A stretch of DNA of 64,000 bases from Clostridia bacterium (GCA_016887505.1 CP069393.1:2007001-2071000); one strand, 5' to 3'. Numbered from the stretch's first letter, positions 1 to 9,418 are shown. The notes: generated by a model from the sequence alone, not told the origin. Numbers and translations are program-made.

Positions 1-50
1 CTGAACTGGTGGCTAGAATCAACCGTTTGATGGAAGAATCTTTCCAGTAA
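1..50 (+). CDS. 3' end of an upstream gene (partial)
   Basis: An open frame runs in from the left edge and ends at a TAA at 48-50; the visible tail reads ELVARINRLMEESFQ. It ends 11 bases before the ATG of the ABC ATPase, so it is probably the preceding gene of the same operon. A regulator often sits in this position in such efflux operons, but 15 residues are too few to assign a family. Confidence 0.4.
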   Translation, partial: ELVARINRLMEESFQ

Positions 51-61
51 GGAGCGAAACT

Positions 62-772
62 ATGAACAAGGAGGCCATCTTTGATATTCGAGACGTCACC
101 AAGGTCTATGATATGGGAGAGGTACAGGTTCATGCCTTGCAAGGAGTTAATTTGCAAGTTGCTCGTGGTGAGCTGGTGGTAGTATTGGGAGCCAGCGGAT
201 CGGGTAAGAGTACCCTTCTGAATATTATCGGAGGGATGGACTTTGCCACACAAGGAGAAATCCTATATCGAGGTGAGGACATATCAACCTATAGCGAATC
301 GGAATTAACTGAATTTCGCAGACAAGAAGTTGGCTACGTGTTTCAGTTTTATAACCTAATGCCGGCATTGACGGTGCGAGAAAATGTAGAACTCGCTTCT
401 GAAATCAAGTCGGACGCCTTGGATGTTATGGATGTGCTTAAACAGGTGGGGTTGGAAGATAGAGTCAATCATTTTCCATCTCAACTTTCGGGTGGAGAAC
501 AGCAAAGAGTGGCGATTGCTCGGGCAATCGCCAAGAACCCCGAAGTACTTTTATGTGATGAACCTACAGGCGCCTTGGATTTTACGACTGGCCTCAAAAT
601 CCTAGAAATCATTAAACATATTCACGAGACTAGCGATCGAACAATCTTACTCATTACCCACAACAAGGATATTGCTCAAATGGCCGATAGGGTCGTTCGC
701 ATGCGAAGCGGACAAATCTTAGAGACGTTTCGTAATGAATCTCCGAAGGATCCTTCAGAGATAAGTTGGTGA
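62..772 (+). CDS. ABC transporter ATP-binding protein, MacB/LolD type
   Basis: This 236-residue cytoplasmic ATPase powers the FtsX-type permease encoded next. The full set of nucleotide-binding motifs is visible: Walker A GASGSGKS at 43-50, Q-loop in VFQFYNLM near 95, signature LSGGEQQ at 142-148, Walker [10 protein letters not shown] at 162-170 and the switch histidine in LLITH at 200. The FQ-YNLMP sequence is typical of the LolD/MacB/FtsE branch, which drives extrusion or mechanotransmission rather than import. A GGAG Shine-Dalgarno lies just upstream of the ATG. The permease starts 4 bases after its stop and the membrane-fusion protein follows, so the three form one operon. The substrate cannot be read from the sequence. 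Confidence 0.93.
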   Translation: MNKEAIFDIRDVTKVYDMGEVQVHALQGVNLQVARGELVVVLGASGSGKSTLLNIIGGMDFATQGEILYRGEDISTYSESELTEFRRQEVGYVFQFYNLMPALTVRENVELASEIKSDALDVMDVLKQVGLEDRVNHFPSQLSGGEQQRVAIARAIAKNPEVLLCDEPTGALDFTTGLKILEIIKHIHETSDRTILLITHNKDIAQMADRVVRMRSGQILETFRNESPKDPSEISW

Positions 773-776
773 TTCT

Positions 777-3137
777 ATGAGAATACTGAACCGCATGTTG
801 TATAGAGACGTCAAAGCACACAAAGCGCAGCTGATTGCAGTCAGTGTTGTGTTGATGTTCGGCGTGTTTTCCTTTCTATCGACGTATATCTCTTATGTAA
901 ATATTAACCGGGCGGCAGAATTCTACTATGATGAATACCGTTTTTTAGACTATTATGCCAAAGCCAATCATATTGATGAATCCACGGCAAGGACTTTGTC
1001 GAAAGAATCGGGAGTTCTTGCTGCTGAACCACGAATAAGTGAGGAAGCAAGAATTGACATAGGGGAAACGCGGGTTTCAGTCAAGGTAAATAGCTTACCG
1101 GATAATCGAGAACCATACGTAAATCAGCTTTACTACTTTGAAGGTAAGGCGCCACAGGAAGGCAAGAATCAATGTTTGGTTTCCTCAACATTGCAAGAAT
1201 ACCATAATTTGCAAATCGGGCAAGAGATTGAATTAATTGCTGAGGGCAAGGAGACTACCTTGCAAGTTTCCGGTGTAGTGGCAAGTCCGGAGTATATCTA
1301 TGAAGTTTCCAACTCCAATTCTCTTTATTCGGTACCTGGAGAATATGGCATTGTCTACCTGAATGAAAAATTCATGCAAAATCTATTCGGCTACCAAGGC
1401 TCCTATAATGAAATTCATTTTTTACTTGAGCCAGCCGTTGCTGAGATGACGATAGATAATATTGAAGAAGTGTTGAAAGATTCAGGCTTTGTAGCTGGTA
1501 TCAAGCGAGAGGATCAAATTTCCAATTCGCTACTCCGACAGGAAATTGATCAGCTGCAGAATATGGCAGTGCTGTTTCCAATTTTGTTTATGAGCATTTC
1601 AATATTCATGCTCTATATTATGATGAAGAGAATCATTCAAAATCAACGCATTTCCCTTGGAACCATGAAGGCACTGGGACTGTATCGAAGGGACATCCTG
1701 TCATACTATCTGAAATTAGGTGGAATTAGTGGGGTAGTCGGTTCTCTCATAGGGGCAGCCTTAGGGAGCTATGGAGGGATAGCGCTGAATGAATACTATA
1801 CCTTGTACTTTCATATCCCAGTAATGAATGTAGAAATTGATCCTGTCTTGCTACTCATTGCCATTGGCAGCGGGGTTGGTGTAACCCTCTTAGGTGCTTA
1901 CTTTGCTGGTCGTTCGGCCTTTGCTTTGATGCCAGCAGAGGCGATGCGTCCGGTAGCCCCTGAAGTGGTAATTGGCTTTGACTACGAAAAGAGACTAGGA
2001 AAAATTTGGCACAGGGTTCCTTTCGGTTGGAAAATGGTTATTCGTAATATTGGCCGAAAGAAATTCAGGACAGCCGCAACGGCATTGGGCGTATGCTTTA
2101 CGGTCATCATGCTTCTAGTCAGTATGTTTATGGGAGATACCACAGACAATCTTATGCAAAAGAACTTCCATGAATACCAAAAGTATGACATTAAAGCAAA
2201 CTTTATTGCACCAGTAGCCTTCCAGGATATAAGAGCATTGGCAGAAATAGAAGGCGTAGAAATCTTAGAACCAGTGTTGGATGTAGGCGTGAAGTTGACC
2301 TACAAGGGAGAAGAAAAAGATATCTTGCTGAGCGGTGTCAAACCAGACACCCAGATGGTAAGCTTGAAAGACAAAAGGGACCGTCAGCTGTCGATTCCCT
2401 CATCGGGTATTGTGATGCCTGCCAGCTATGCTGAGAATATGGGTATTTCGGTGGGAGATGTGGTTAGTATTGAACCATATGATAAACGACTTACTAAAAA
2501 GCAGGTTACGGTGGTCGCTTTAGCAGAACAGTACATGGATTTTTCTAGCTATACAGATATTGAGTATCTTGGAAAGCTATTTGACGATTCGAGGTATGCT
2601 ACTGGTATCTTAGTAACAGCTGATGAAGAACACTATATGAGCATTGAGGATGAGTTGCAGGATTATCCCTATGTCATGTCTGTAAGCAACCGGGCGGAAA
2701 TGGTAGCTTGGTTGGAGAGCATGATGGGATTTGTGAATGTTTACATGGGTGTGATGCTACTGATTTCCGGGATTATTGGTTTTGCCATAATTTTTAATAG
2801 CACCCTAATCAATATTGCGGAGAGAAAACGAGAATTGGCAAGTCTGAGAGTACTAGGATATCGCATTCGTGAAATCAAAAAAATGCTAGAACGGGAGAAT
2901 ATGCTAATCGCTGTATTGGCTTTGGTTCCAGGCATCTACCTGGGATACCAAATTAGCATTCTTTTCGGGAAAACCTTTACCAATGATATGTACAACCTAG
3001 TAATTGTCATATCGACTAGAAGTTACTTGATTACCATTATTTCAACGCTGTTTTTCGTCTGGTTTGCAGGCGTAGCTGTACGCTCACGCATACACAGTCT
3101 TGATATGGTGGAAGTTCTAAAAGATCGTGAGGGATAA
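777..3137 (+). CDS. FtsX-like ABC permease, long two-domain form
   Basis: A 786-residue membrane protein with two FtsX/MacB-type permease modules. Hydrophobic segments lie near 18-38, 263-283, 315-335, 356-376 and 434-453, with three more after about 700, giving roughly eight membrane spans. Large extracytoplasmic regions fill about 40-260 and 455-690. The conserved motif after the membrane segments recurs (SLGTMKALGLYRRDI near 293 and ELASLRVLGYRIREI in the C-terminal half), the hallmark of a duplicated FtsX domain. It sits between its ATPase (4-base gap) and a membrane-fusion protein (2-base gap), so a tripartite export or stress-response transporter is likely. The substrate is unknown. Confidence 0.9.
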   Translation: MRILNRMLYRDVKAHKAQLIAVSVVLMFGVFSFLSTYISYVNINRAAEFYYDEYRFLDYYAKANHIDESTARTLSKESGVLAAEPRISEEARIDIGETRVSVKVNSLPDNREPYVNQLYYFEGKAPQEGKNQCLVSSTLQEYHNLQIGQEIELIAEGKETTLQVSGVVASPEYIYEVSNSNSLYSVPGEYGIVYLNEKFMQNLFGYQGSYNEIHFLLEPAVAEMTIDNIEEVLKDSGFVAGIKREDQISNSLLRQEIDQLQNMAVLFPILFMSISIFMLYIMMKRIIQNQRISLGTMKALGLYRRDILSYYLKLGGISGVVGSLIGAALGSYGGIALNEYYTLYFHIPVMNVEIDPVLLLIAIGSGVGVTLLGAYFAGRSAFALMPAEAMRPVAPEVVIGFDYEKRLGKIWHRVPFGWKMVIRNIGRKKFRTAATALGVCFTVIMLLVSMFMGDTTDNLMQKNFHEYQKYDIKANFIAPVAFQDIRALAEIEGVEILEPVLDVGVKLTYKGEEKDILLSGVKPDTQMVSLKDKRDRQLSIPSSGIVMPASYAENMGISVGDVVSIEPYDKRLTKKQVTVVALAEQYMDFSSYTDIEYLGKLFDDSRYATGILVTADEEHYMSIEDELQDYPYVMSVSNRAEMVAWLESMMGFVNVYMGVMLLISGIIGFAIIFNSTLINIAERKRELASLRVLGYRIREIKKMLERENMLIAVLALVPGIYLGYQISILFGKTFTNDMYNLVIVISTRSYLITIISTLFFVWFAGVAVRSRIHSLDMVEVLKDREG

Positions 3138-3139
3138 AC

Positions 3140-4294
3140 ATGATGAAAAAGAAGAACAAAGACAAGCAGAAGACTAAAGGTAAGGGATTTCGATGGCTGC
3201 TGTTGCTAGGTGTAGTGATAGTTGCTGGAGTATTGCTTTTTTATTCCATGAAACCAGCTGAGGTATTGGGTATCCAAGTTGCCCTTTCAGATATTGAGGA
3301 GAGCATCGAAATCGATGGTTATGTAGCTTTGGAAGAGGAGATTACGGTTTACAGCTCTCACGCTGGCTATGTCCGCAATTTGCTAGCAGACAAAGGATTG
3401 GATGTGTTGGTAGCAGACTTTCTAATGAACGTTGAGGATTCTGGTATCAATTTGGGTGCTAAGACGCTGGATGCTTCTTTGGCTGAAGCCAAATCATTAC
3501 TTTCCTTGGCAGCCAACGACAATAGCTATGCACGGGATCGATATGAAAAGCAAAAGCTCTTATTTGAGGCTGGAGCAGCATCAGAGTCAGATTACCAAGC
3601 CGCTCTCAATGCATATCGAACTACCGGCAGTGCCTACAATGCCGCATTGGCGAGAGTGGACCAGATAAAATTGCAATTAGATGAAGCCGTTCGTAGCGAA
3701 GAAAAACAGAAAATTACGGCACCTATACAAGGCAAGATTTTAGATGTGTTTGTGCAGGAAGAAGCCTATGTGGCTCCAGGCAGTCCTTTGGTCCGGATTG
3801 GCAACTTGGATTCTCGGATTATTGAAGCTAGTGTATTGGTTGACGATATGGATGATTTGGATATAGCTGATCCAGTGACCTTGTCTGCGAACTACTTGGA
3901 TCAAGAGCTTAAGGGAACCATCGAATGGATTTCCCCATCGGCGGAAACCTCATTTTCAACCTTGGGCGTGGAACAAAAACGTGTTCCCCTAAAGATATCC
4001 TTTGACTTATCAAATGATATCTTACAGCCGGGATATAGCTTAGACTGTAGCATCCAGACCACCAGCAGTAAACAAACAATGGTATTGGACCGCAAAGCAA
4101 TATTCAGCCATAATGGTGCTGATTACGTATATTTGATTAAGGATGGGTTACTTATAGAGAGTCCTGTTGTTTTGGGCTTGGAAGAGTTAGAACGTGTTGA
4201 GATTGTGGAAGGACTTGATGTTGGTGATTGGGTGGTTGCCACACCCGATGTCGATACCAAAGATGGCATGAAAGTGAAGAGGATAGAAGAATAA
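3140..4294 (+). CDS. HlyD/MacA-type membrane-fusion (periplasmic adaptor) protein
   Basis: This 384-residue protein has a basic N-terminus, a single membrane anchor at about 18-35, a lipoyl-like half, a helical hairpin rich in Ala, Glu and Lys at about 110-185, and the second lipoyl/beta-barrel half (ITAPIQGKILDVFVQEE near 191). This is the architecture of adaptor proteins that link an ABC permease to the cell exterior. In a Gram-positive cell it would act on the outer face of the membrane. It begins 2 bases after the permease stop with ATGATG, and either ATG could be used. Together with the preceding ATPase and permease it completes a MacAB-like unit. Confidence 0.88.
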   Translation: MMKKKNKDKQKTKGKGFRWLLLLGVVIVAGVLLFYSMKPAEVLGIQVALSDIEESIEIDGYVALEEEITVYSSHAGYVRNLLADKGLDVLVADFLMNVEDSGINLGAKTLDASLAEAKSLLSLAANDNSYARDRYEKQKLLFEAGAASESDYQAALNAYRTTGSAYNAALARVDQIKLQLDEAVRSEEKQKITAPIQGKILDVFVQEEAYVAPGSPLVRIGNLDSRIIEASVLVDDMDDLDIADPVTLSANYLDQELKGTIEWISPSAETSFSTLGVEQKRVPLKISFDLSNDILQPGYSLDCSIQTTSSKQTMVLDRKAIFSHNGADYVYLIKDGLLIESPVVLGLEELERVEIVEGLDVGDWVVATPDVDTKDGMKVKRIEE

Positions 4295-4305
4295 GGATGG
4301 ACAAC

Positions 4306-5397
4306 ATGGGTTACATATTAAACTATATTCAGAATATTTTTACATTGGCTTTTGTTTTGGAAACACTAATCGCTCTGGCTGTGTTGGCGGCATTTTTGTT
4401 TGTCAACCGGTTCTTAAGGGGGAAAATAGTTGCTATTGTCAGGAAAGGGTTAGCTAAGACGAAACTCACTTGGGGTGATACACTCCTAAAGGCGATGGAT
4501 AAACCGCTAGGATTTCTTATTAATGCAGTAGGTTTCTATTTCTTTTTAGTGCTATTCCCACTGACCAGTGGATTCAATATTTTTTGGATGAACTTTCTCC
4601 GGAGCATACTGATTATCACTCTGGCACGAATTATTAGCTTTTTGGCAGATGATTTTGCAGGCATATTGCTGAATAGCCTTAAAGATAAGCAGGCGAACCA
4701 GACCATTCGCCCTTTGATTACGCGAACGCTTCAGGTATTGGCCTATGCATTAGCGATTCTAATGATTGCCCAAGAATGGGGCTATGACGTAAAAGGCTTT
4801 ATAGCAGGACTAGGCTTAGTCGGTTTTGCGGTAGCCATGGGTGCACAGGACACCATTACAAACATGTTATCTGGCCTATTCTTGATTGCCGACCGGAGCA
4901 TCGCTGTTGGTGATTGGGTATCCAACGATCAGGTTGAAGGAACCGTTGAGGAGATGAGTTTTAGAACTACTAAAATTCGTACTTTTGAACAATCGCTTAT
5001 TACAGTGCCGAACTCAATTTTGGCTAACAATCCTGTTACCAATTACACCCAAAGAGGTATGCGCCGAATTAGGTTTACGCTAGGTGTCATGTATAAGACT
5101 AGTGCAGAACGCTTGGATGCGGTCATTAAAAGGATTGAAAATATGTTGCGGGAGCATCCTAGGGTGGTTAACGATACAATCTATGTTCATTTTACAACTT
5201 TTAATGATTCAAGCTTAGATATCTTAATCTATTGCTTTACCGATGCATTGAATTATGGAGAATTCATGAAAGTTAAAGAGGAAATTAATTTTAGCATTAT
5301 GGATATCCTAGAACAAGAATCCGTATCTGCAGCCTTCCCATCTACTTCACTCTATATTGAGGATGCACCTCCGATTATTGGAAAATTAGCAGAGTAA
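4306..5397 (+). CDS. MscS-family small-conductance mechanosensitive channel
   Basis: This inner-membrane channel releases solutes on osmotic downshock. N-terminal hydrophobic segments are followed by the Gly/Ala-rich pore helix and start of the beta domain (GLGLVGFAVAMGAQDTITNM, then LSGLFLIADRSIAVGDWV), the signature of the MscS family. The C-terminal alpha/beta domain is present (residues about 260-350). I chose the ATG at 4306 because AAGGA at 4293-4297 is then spaced 8 bases away; the in-frame ATG at 4297 overlaps that site, and a still longer frame back to 4228 would overlap the adaptor gene. The gene follows the efflux operon after 11 bases and may be cotranscribed. It ends before the bidirectional terminator at 5451. 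Confidence 0.9.
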   Translation: MGYILNYIQNIFTLAFVLETLIALAVLAAFLFVNRFLRGKIVAIVRKGLAKTKLTWGDTLLKAMDKPLGFLINAVGFYFFLVLFPLTSGFNIFWMNFLRSILIITLARIISFLADDFAGILLNSLKDKQANQTIRPLITRTLQVLAYALAILMIAQEWGYDVKGFIAGLGLVGFAVAMGAQDTITNMLSGLFLIADRSIAVGDWVSNDQVEGTVEEMSFRTTKIRTFEQSLITVPNSILANNPVTNYTQRGMRRIRFTLGVMYKTSAERLDAVIKRIENMLREHPRVVNDTIYVHFTTFNDSSLDILIYCFTDALNYGEFMKVKEEINFSIMDILEQESVSAAFPSTSLYIEDAPPIIGKLAE

Positions 5398-5450
5398 TAG
5401 GTGTTGGGGGATTTTCAATTCTAAGTGATTCAAGAAGGACTGAGGTAAAA

Positions 5451-5476
5451 AAAATAGGAGCACAAGCTCCTATTTT
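5451..5476. terminator. bidirectional rho-independent terminator
   Basis: A perfect 11-bp stem (AAAATAGGAGC with GCTCCTATTTT, loop ACAA) with an A-run on one side and a T-run on the other. It lies between the convergent MscS and DnaJ-like genes and can serve both. The stop codon of the DnaJ-like gene (5470-5472) lies inside the stem. Confidence 0.9.
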
Positions 5477-6453
5477 TTATGTTTTTCATGTGCATCCTTT
5501 AGTTGTTTAAGGAGATCCATTTCCTCGCGACTTAGGTGTTCAGGCATTTTTATACTGACTTTCAGTACTAAATCACCCTCCCCGGTTCGATTTTTCAAGC
5601 CTTTACCCTTGATACGAATCTCATCCCCACCCTGGGTTTTCTTGGGTATCTCAATTTCCAAGGTTTCTTCAAAAAAGCGTAAGTCCAGCTTTTTACCAAG
5701 CACTGCATCCCAAGGTGTGACGCTGACGCGACCAACCAAATCCTTGCCTTCTGCAGTAAATCCTTGGCCTGGTTTAATTTTTATTTTGAGATAGAGGTTG
5801 CCGTTGCGGCCACCATTTTTCCCTGCATTACCCTTGCCTGGAACCTTGATTTTCATACCTTCTGTTGCTCTAGGTGGAATCTTAATTTCCAAACTGTGGG
5901 TATGTGGTACTTTTTTACCATTTACTGTTTTGGTTGTCCGAATCTTGATGCTCTTTTTGGTGCCACTATAGGCTTCGGCAGCTGTTATCGTTAAATCAAT
6001 ATCTCTGTCCGCTCCGTCTACAGGCGTCGGTTTAGGCTGATAGCCTTGACGGCCTTGTTGCCCATACATGTTACTAAAAGGATTGCCTTGGCTAGCCCCA
6101 CCAAAGGGACTTCCGCCAGCATTTCCAAAAAGGGTGTCAAAAAAGTCAGAAAAGTTTGACGATGATTGTCCGCCAGCACTTTTGAAATCAAATCCTCCAA
6201 AGTTAAAGTCGGAGAAATCCTGACCTTGTTGCCAGTTGTGTCCAAGCTGGTCATAACGCGCCCGCTTGTCTGGATCCTTTAACACTTCGTACGCTTCATT
6301 TATCTCTTTAAATTTTTCTTCGGATCCTGCATCTTTATTTACGTCTGGGTGGTACTTGCGAGCAAGTTTACGATAGGCTGATTTGATTTCCTTGTCACTT
6401 GCTTCCTTGTTTATTCCCAGCGTCTCATAATAATCATGATAACTAATTCCCAT
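5470..6453 (-). CDS. DnaJ-class co-chaperone, CbpA type (no zinc finger)
   Basis: A 327-residue J-protein that would stimulate DnaK ATPase activity and deliver substrates. The J domain is at 1-70 with HPD at 35-37, followed by a Gly/Phe/Ser/Gln-rich linker (about 75-150). The two C-terminal beta-sandwich substrate-binding domains follow directly (IPPRATEGMKIKVPGKGNAG; IPKKTQGGDEIRIKGKG). The CxxCxGxG zinc-finger repeats of canonical DnaJ are absent, which makes this a class II (CbpA/DnaJ2) protein. The start at 6453 is supported by AGGAG seven bases upstream; an in-frame ATG 30 bases further out lacks such a site. It is transcribed divergently from the iron regulator and has no chaperone neighbours. 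Confidence 0.92.
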   Translation of the reverse strand: MGISYHDYYETLGINKEASDKEIKSAYRKLARKYHPDVNKDAGSEEKFKEINEAYEVLKDPDKRARYDQLGHNWQQGQDFSDFNFGGFDFKSAGGQSSSNFSDFFDTLFGNAGGSPFGGASQGNPFSNMYGQQGRQGYQPKPTPVDGADRDIDLTITAAEAYSGTKKSIKIRTTKTVNGKKVPHTHSLEIKIPPRATEGMKIKVPGKGNAGKNGGRNGNLYLKIKIKPGQGFTAEGKDLVGRVSVTPWDAVLGKKLDLRFFEETLEIEIPKKTQGGDEIRIKGKGLKNRTGEGDLVLKVSIKMPEHLSREEMDLLKQLKDAHEKHKK

Positions 6454-6533
6454 GGTTTTTCTCCTAACGTCAGATAAGGTCAAATACTATCCTTATTATA
6501 GGGCAGCGGATTCGCGAAATCAAGTCTTTGGGC

Positions 6534-6561
6534 TTGCCAAAGAAAAGAAAAAGCGTATAAT
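6534..6561 (+). promoter_or_regulatory. sigma-A-type promoter of the iron operon
   Basis: TTGCCA at 6534-6539 and TATAAT at 6556-6561 are separated by 16 bases. The -10 box abuts the palindrome at 6562, so a bound regulator would block initiation. Confidence 0.7.
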
Positions 6562-6581
6562 GTTTGTTAAGACTAACAAAC
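6562..6581. promoter_or_regulatory. palindromic operator, probable DtxR-family autoregulatory site
   Basis: A perfect inverted repeat GTTTGTTA-AGAC-TAACAAAC lies directly after the -10 box and before the Shine-Dalgarno of the DtxR-type regulator. Members of this family bind palindromes of about this size overlapping their promoters when loaded with Fe(II) or Mn(II). That this regulator binds here is inferred from position and symmetry. Confidence 0.7.
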
Positions 6582-6592
6582 GGAGATGACAT

Positions 6593-7243
6593 ATGCATAA
6601 ATTATCTAGTGCTAATCAAGATTATTTAGAAACCATATACCTACTTTCGAAAGAGGAGGAGTCGGTTCGCGCTACAGACATAGCGCATCGTCTGGGTGTA
6701 TCGAAGGCTAGCGTAAATCAGGCAATCAAAACATTGAAGGATGTTGGCTTTGTTATAAATGAACGATATGGTCCGGTCAAATTGACTGACAGCGGAAGAT
6801 TCGAAGCGAGGAGGATTCATTTTCTACATCACCTAATCAAGGATTTCATGATGAGTACATTGAATATCCGGGAAGAGATTGCGGAAAAAGAGGCCTGTCA
6901 AATCGAACACGTTCTAGGAAACCAAACGGTCAAAGCGATTGTAAATTATATGCGCAACAATGAAATAACGGTAAAGCATTTCGATTTGGATCAGGTGCAT
7001 GAGTTTTTATTTTACTCTAAGAGACTGAGCGAACTGAAGGTGGGAGACCAAGGGGTAGTCAAAAAAATTGATGCTAAGGGCGACTTGAAACGACGCATTA
7101 TGGAAATGGGCGTTATTAAGGGCGATGTAGTTGAGGTTATTGGCGTTGCACCGATGGGTGACCCCATATCGCTGCGTATCGGGGATTATAACCTGAGTTT
7201 GAGACTCAAGGAGGCCGATAACGTGTGGGTAGAAGTGCTTTAG
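6593..7243 (+). CDS. DtxR-family iron-dependent regulator with C-terminal FeoA/SH3 domain
   Basis: A 216-residue metal-responsive repressor. The N-terminal winged helix (about 1-65: AHRLGVSKASVNQAIKTLKDVGFV) is followed by the metal-binding dimerisation domain (about 66-140, with the EACQIEHVLG helix supplying metal ligands) and a FeoA/SH3-like domain (about 145-216: LKRRIMEMGVIKGDVVEVIGVAP). The three-domain layout is normal for DtxR/IdeR. feoB starts 12 bases after the stop, so the product most likely senses intracellular Fe(II) and represses ferrous iron uptake, including its own gene through the palindrome at 6562-6581. No separate feoA gene is present nearby; the fused domain does not necessarily replace it. 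A manganese-responsive role cannot be excluded. Confidence 0.9.
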   Translation: MHKLSSANQDYLETIYLLSKEEESVRATDIAHRLGVSKASVNQAIKTLKDVGFVINERYGPVKLTDSGRFEARRIHFLHHLIKDFMMSTLNIREEIAEKEACQIEHVLGNQTVKAIVNYMRNNEITVKHFDLDQVHEFLFYSKRLSELKVGDQGVVKKIDAKGDLKRRIMEMGVIKGDVVEVIGVAPMGDPISLRIGDYNLSLRLKEADNVWVEVL

Positions 7244-7255
7244 AAAGGACAAATC

Positions 7256-9409
7256 ATGGAGAGTCAAAGAGTTGCGTTGATTGGAAACCCCAATTCTGGG
7301 AAAACAACGCTTTTTAACGCCTTGACTGGATCGACACAGCAGACAGGGAATTGGCCAGGTGTGACAGTCGAAAAAAAATCTGGGCGTTTACTACAATATA
7401 AAGAAATTGAATTGATTGACCTTCCGGGAACATACAGCCTGGGGGAGTACTCTGAAGATGAGTTGGTGGCGAAACGTTATCTATTAGATGAAAGACCGGA
7501 TGCAGTTATTGATGTGATAGATGCATCTAATCTGAAACGGAATCTCTATCTAACCATGTTGCTGCTGGAAATGGGTGAGAACCTTGTCCTTGCGGTCAAC
7601 ATGTTGGATGCAGCTAAGAGTCGTAATGCGGAAGTTGATGTAGAAAAACTGTCTGCTCTTTTGGGTGTACCAGCCGTACCTACTGTCGGTGTAAAGGGAA
7701 AAGGTGTACAGCAACTTGCAGATTCGGCGCGAAATAATCTAAATCGCAAGTGTCAGTCCTTTCGCATTGACTATGGACATGAATTAGAGCACCACCTCTG
7801 TAAACTGGAGAGGATGCTTCATACAAACAATTTCTGTAAAATCCAATATCATCCTACAGAGAAACAGCCCTTAAAAGAGGGTGGACGACGTCGCGGGTTT
7901 AGAAGACAACGTGGTATGATGGGCAATAATACTACCGAATGCGATGACAGAAACAGGAGTCTTCCGGCATTGCCAGCTCGCTATCTTGCTGTCAAAATTT
8001 TGGAGAACAACCAGAATGTGATGCATCTGCTAATGGAAAACGGTTTGACGGAAGAACAACTTGCAGACATTGCGAAGGACCGGGAACATTTAGAGAGTGT
8101 TTTCAATGAAGACGTAGAAAGTGTAATCATTGAGAAACGCTACGGATTTATTGAAGGAATTGTAAAACAGGTAGTGAAAAAGAAACGGGTTAAAGAAGGT
8201 GGCATCAACCGTAAGATCAGTGTATCCGACACCATCGATACCGTGGTGCTGAATCGATATTTGGCCATTCCGATTTTCTTATTCATCATGTTTTTGATGT
8301 TTCAAATTACCTTCTCGCTAGGGGGGATCGTTGCAGATCTTTTTGATAGTGCACTAGGTGCTATCTCGGCAATGATAGGTTCTGGTATAGCTCATCCCCT
8401 ACTCAGGTCCTTTATTGTAGAAGGCGTTCTAGGAGGATTGGGTGGCATACTAGTTTTTGTCCCTAACATATTTTTACTCTTTTTCGTGCTGTCTATTTTA
8501 GAGGACTCGGGATACATGGCACGGGGTGCCTACCTTATGGATGGGTTGATGCGAAAAATTGGTTTACAAGGCAAGAGTTTCATTCCTATGGTGACGGGAT
8601 TTGGTTGTAGCGTACCAGCGGTTATGGCTACACGAACTTTAGAAAGTAAGAATGACCGCATGATTACCATGATGGTACTCCCCTTCATGTCATGTGGGGC
8701 GAGACTTCCAGTGTATGTTCTGTTTGCTGGTGCCTTCTTTGCTGAACGTGAGACACTAGTGGTATTTAGTCTTTATCTTTTGGGTATTGCGGTAGCTGTG
8801 CTCATGGCAAAGATCTTTCGTAAGACCTTATTTCCTGGAGAAAATACCCCCTTTGTCCTTGAATTGCCACCCTACCGTATTCCCACTTTACGTGGGGTAA
8901 TGATTCACATGTGGGACCGAGGTAGTGAGTTTCTTCGGAAAGCAGGAACCTTGATTTTTGCGGTTGTCATATTGATTTGGGTATTATCCAATCTTCCTTA
9001 TGGTGTTGACTATGCTTCGCAAGATTCCTTTATAGGACAAATTGGTAGTTTGCTTGCCGTACTATTCAAACCCTTGGGTTTTGGAACCTGGGAAGCCTCC
9101 ACTGCTTTAATCTTTGGCATCGTAGCGAAGGAAGTCGTCGTGGCTACCTTGGGAACAGTATACGCTGCTTATGGAAGTTTGGGTTCGGCCATACAGCAAT
9201 TGTGGACCCCGCTAGCAGGCTACTCCTTCATGATTATGACACTTTTATACACACCATGCATAGCAACCTTGTCAGCCATACGGCGTGAGACAAAAAGTAC
9301 TCGCTGGATGCTTTTTTCCATGGGATACAGTTTTGCTGTTGCTTGGGTGGCATCCTTCCTATTTTACCAGATAGGGAGCGTGGTTCTTTCGCTGGTAGGG
9401 AAGCTTTGA
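7256..9409 (+). CDS. feoB: FeoB ferrous iron transporter
   Basis: This 717-residue membrane protein imports Fe(II). The N-terminal G domain shows GNPNSGKT at 10-17, DLPG at 55-58 and NMLD at 115-118. A helical GDI-like region follows, then the polytopic membrane domain with the two Gate motifs (first GGIL.FVPNIFLLFF, then CGARLPVYVLFAGAFF, which holds the Cys-Pro region). Length is normal to slightly long. The linker between the G domain and the membrane part carries an extra basic stretch at about 201-236 (GGRRRGFRRQRGMMG) not expected in typical FeoB. It lies 12 bases after the DtxR-type regulator and 9 bases before the Cys-rich peptide, so one operon is clear. Confidence 0.96.
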   Translation: MESQRVALIGNPNSGKTTLFNALTGSTQQTGNWPGVTVEKKSGRLLQYKEIELIDLPGTYSLGEYSEDELVAKRYLLDERPDAVIDVIDASNLKRNLYLTMLLLEMGENLVLAVNMLDAAKSRNAEVDVEKLSALLGVPAVPTVGVKGKGVQQLADSARNNLNRKCQSFRIDYGHELEHHLCKLERMLHTNNFCKIQYHPTEKQPLKEGGRRRGFRRQRGMMGNNTTECDDRNRSLPALPARYLAVKILENNQNVMHLLMENGLTEEQLADIAKDREHLESVFNEDVESVIIEKRYGFIEGIVKQVVKKKRVKEGGINRKISVSDTIDTVVLNRYLAIPIFLFIMFLMFQITFSLGGIVADLFDSALGAISAMIGSGIAHPLLRSFIVEGVLGGLGGILVFVPNIFLLFFVLSILEDSGYMARGAYLMDGLMRKIGLQGKSFIPMVTGFGCSVPAVMATRTLESKNDRMITMMVLPFMSCGARLPVYVLFAGAFFAERETLVVFSLYLLGIAVAVLMAKIFRKTLFPGENTPFVLELPPYRIPTLRGVMIHMWDRGSEFLRKAGTLIFAVVILIWVLSNLPYGVDYASQDSFIGQIGSLLAVLFKPLGFGTWEASTALIFGIVAKEVVVATLGTVYAAYGSLGSAIQQLWTPLAGYSFMIMTLLYTPCIATLSAIRRETKSTRWMLFSMGYSFAVAWVASFLFYQIGSVVLSLVGKL

Positions 9410-9418
9410 TGAGGTGAT

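Noticed and set aside
4228-4305. Upstream extension of the MscS channel gene
   Set aside because: The extra residues (Cys-, His- and Arg-rich) overlap the adaptor gene and do not look like an MscS N-terminus; AAGGA at 4293 supports the start at 4306.
6593-7243. DtxR-FeoA fusion as a novelty
   Set aside because: Full-length DtxR/IdeR proteins normally carry an SH3/FeoA-like third domain, so the architecture is usual.
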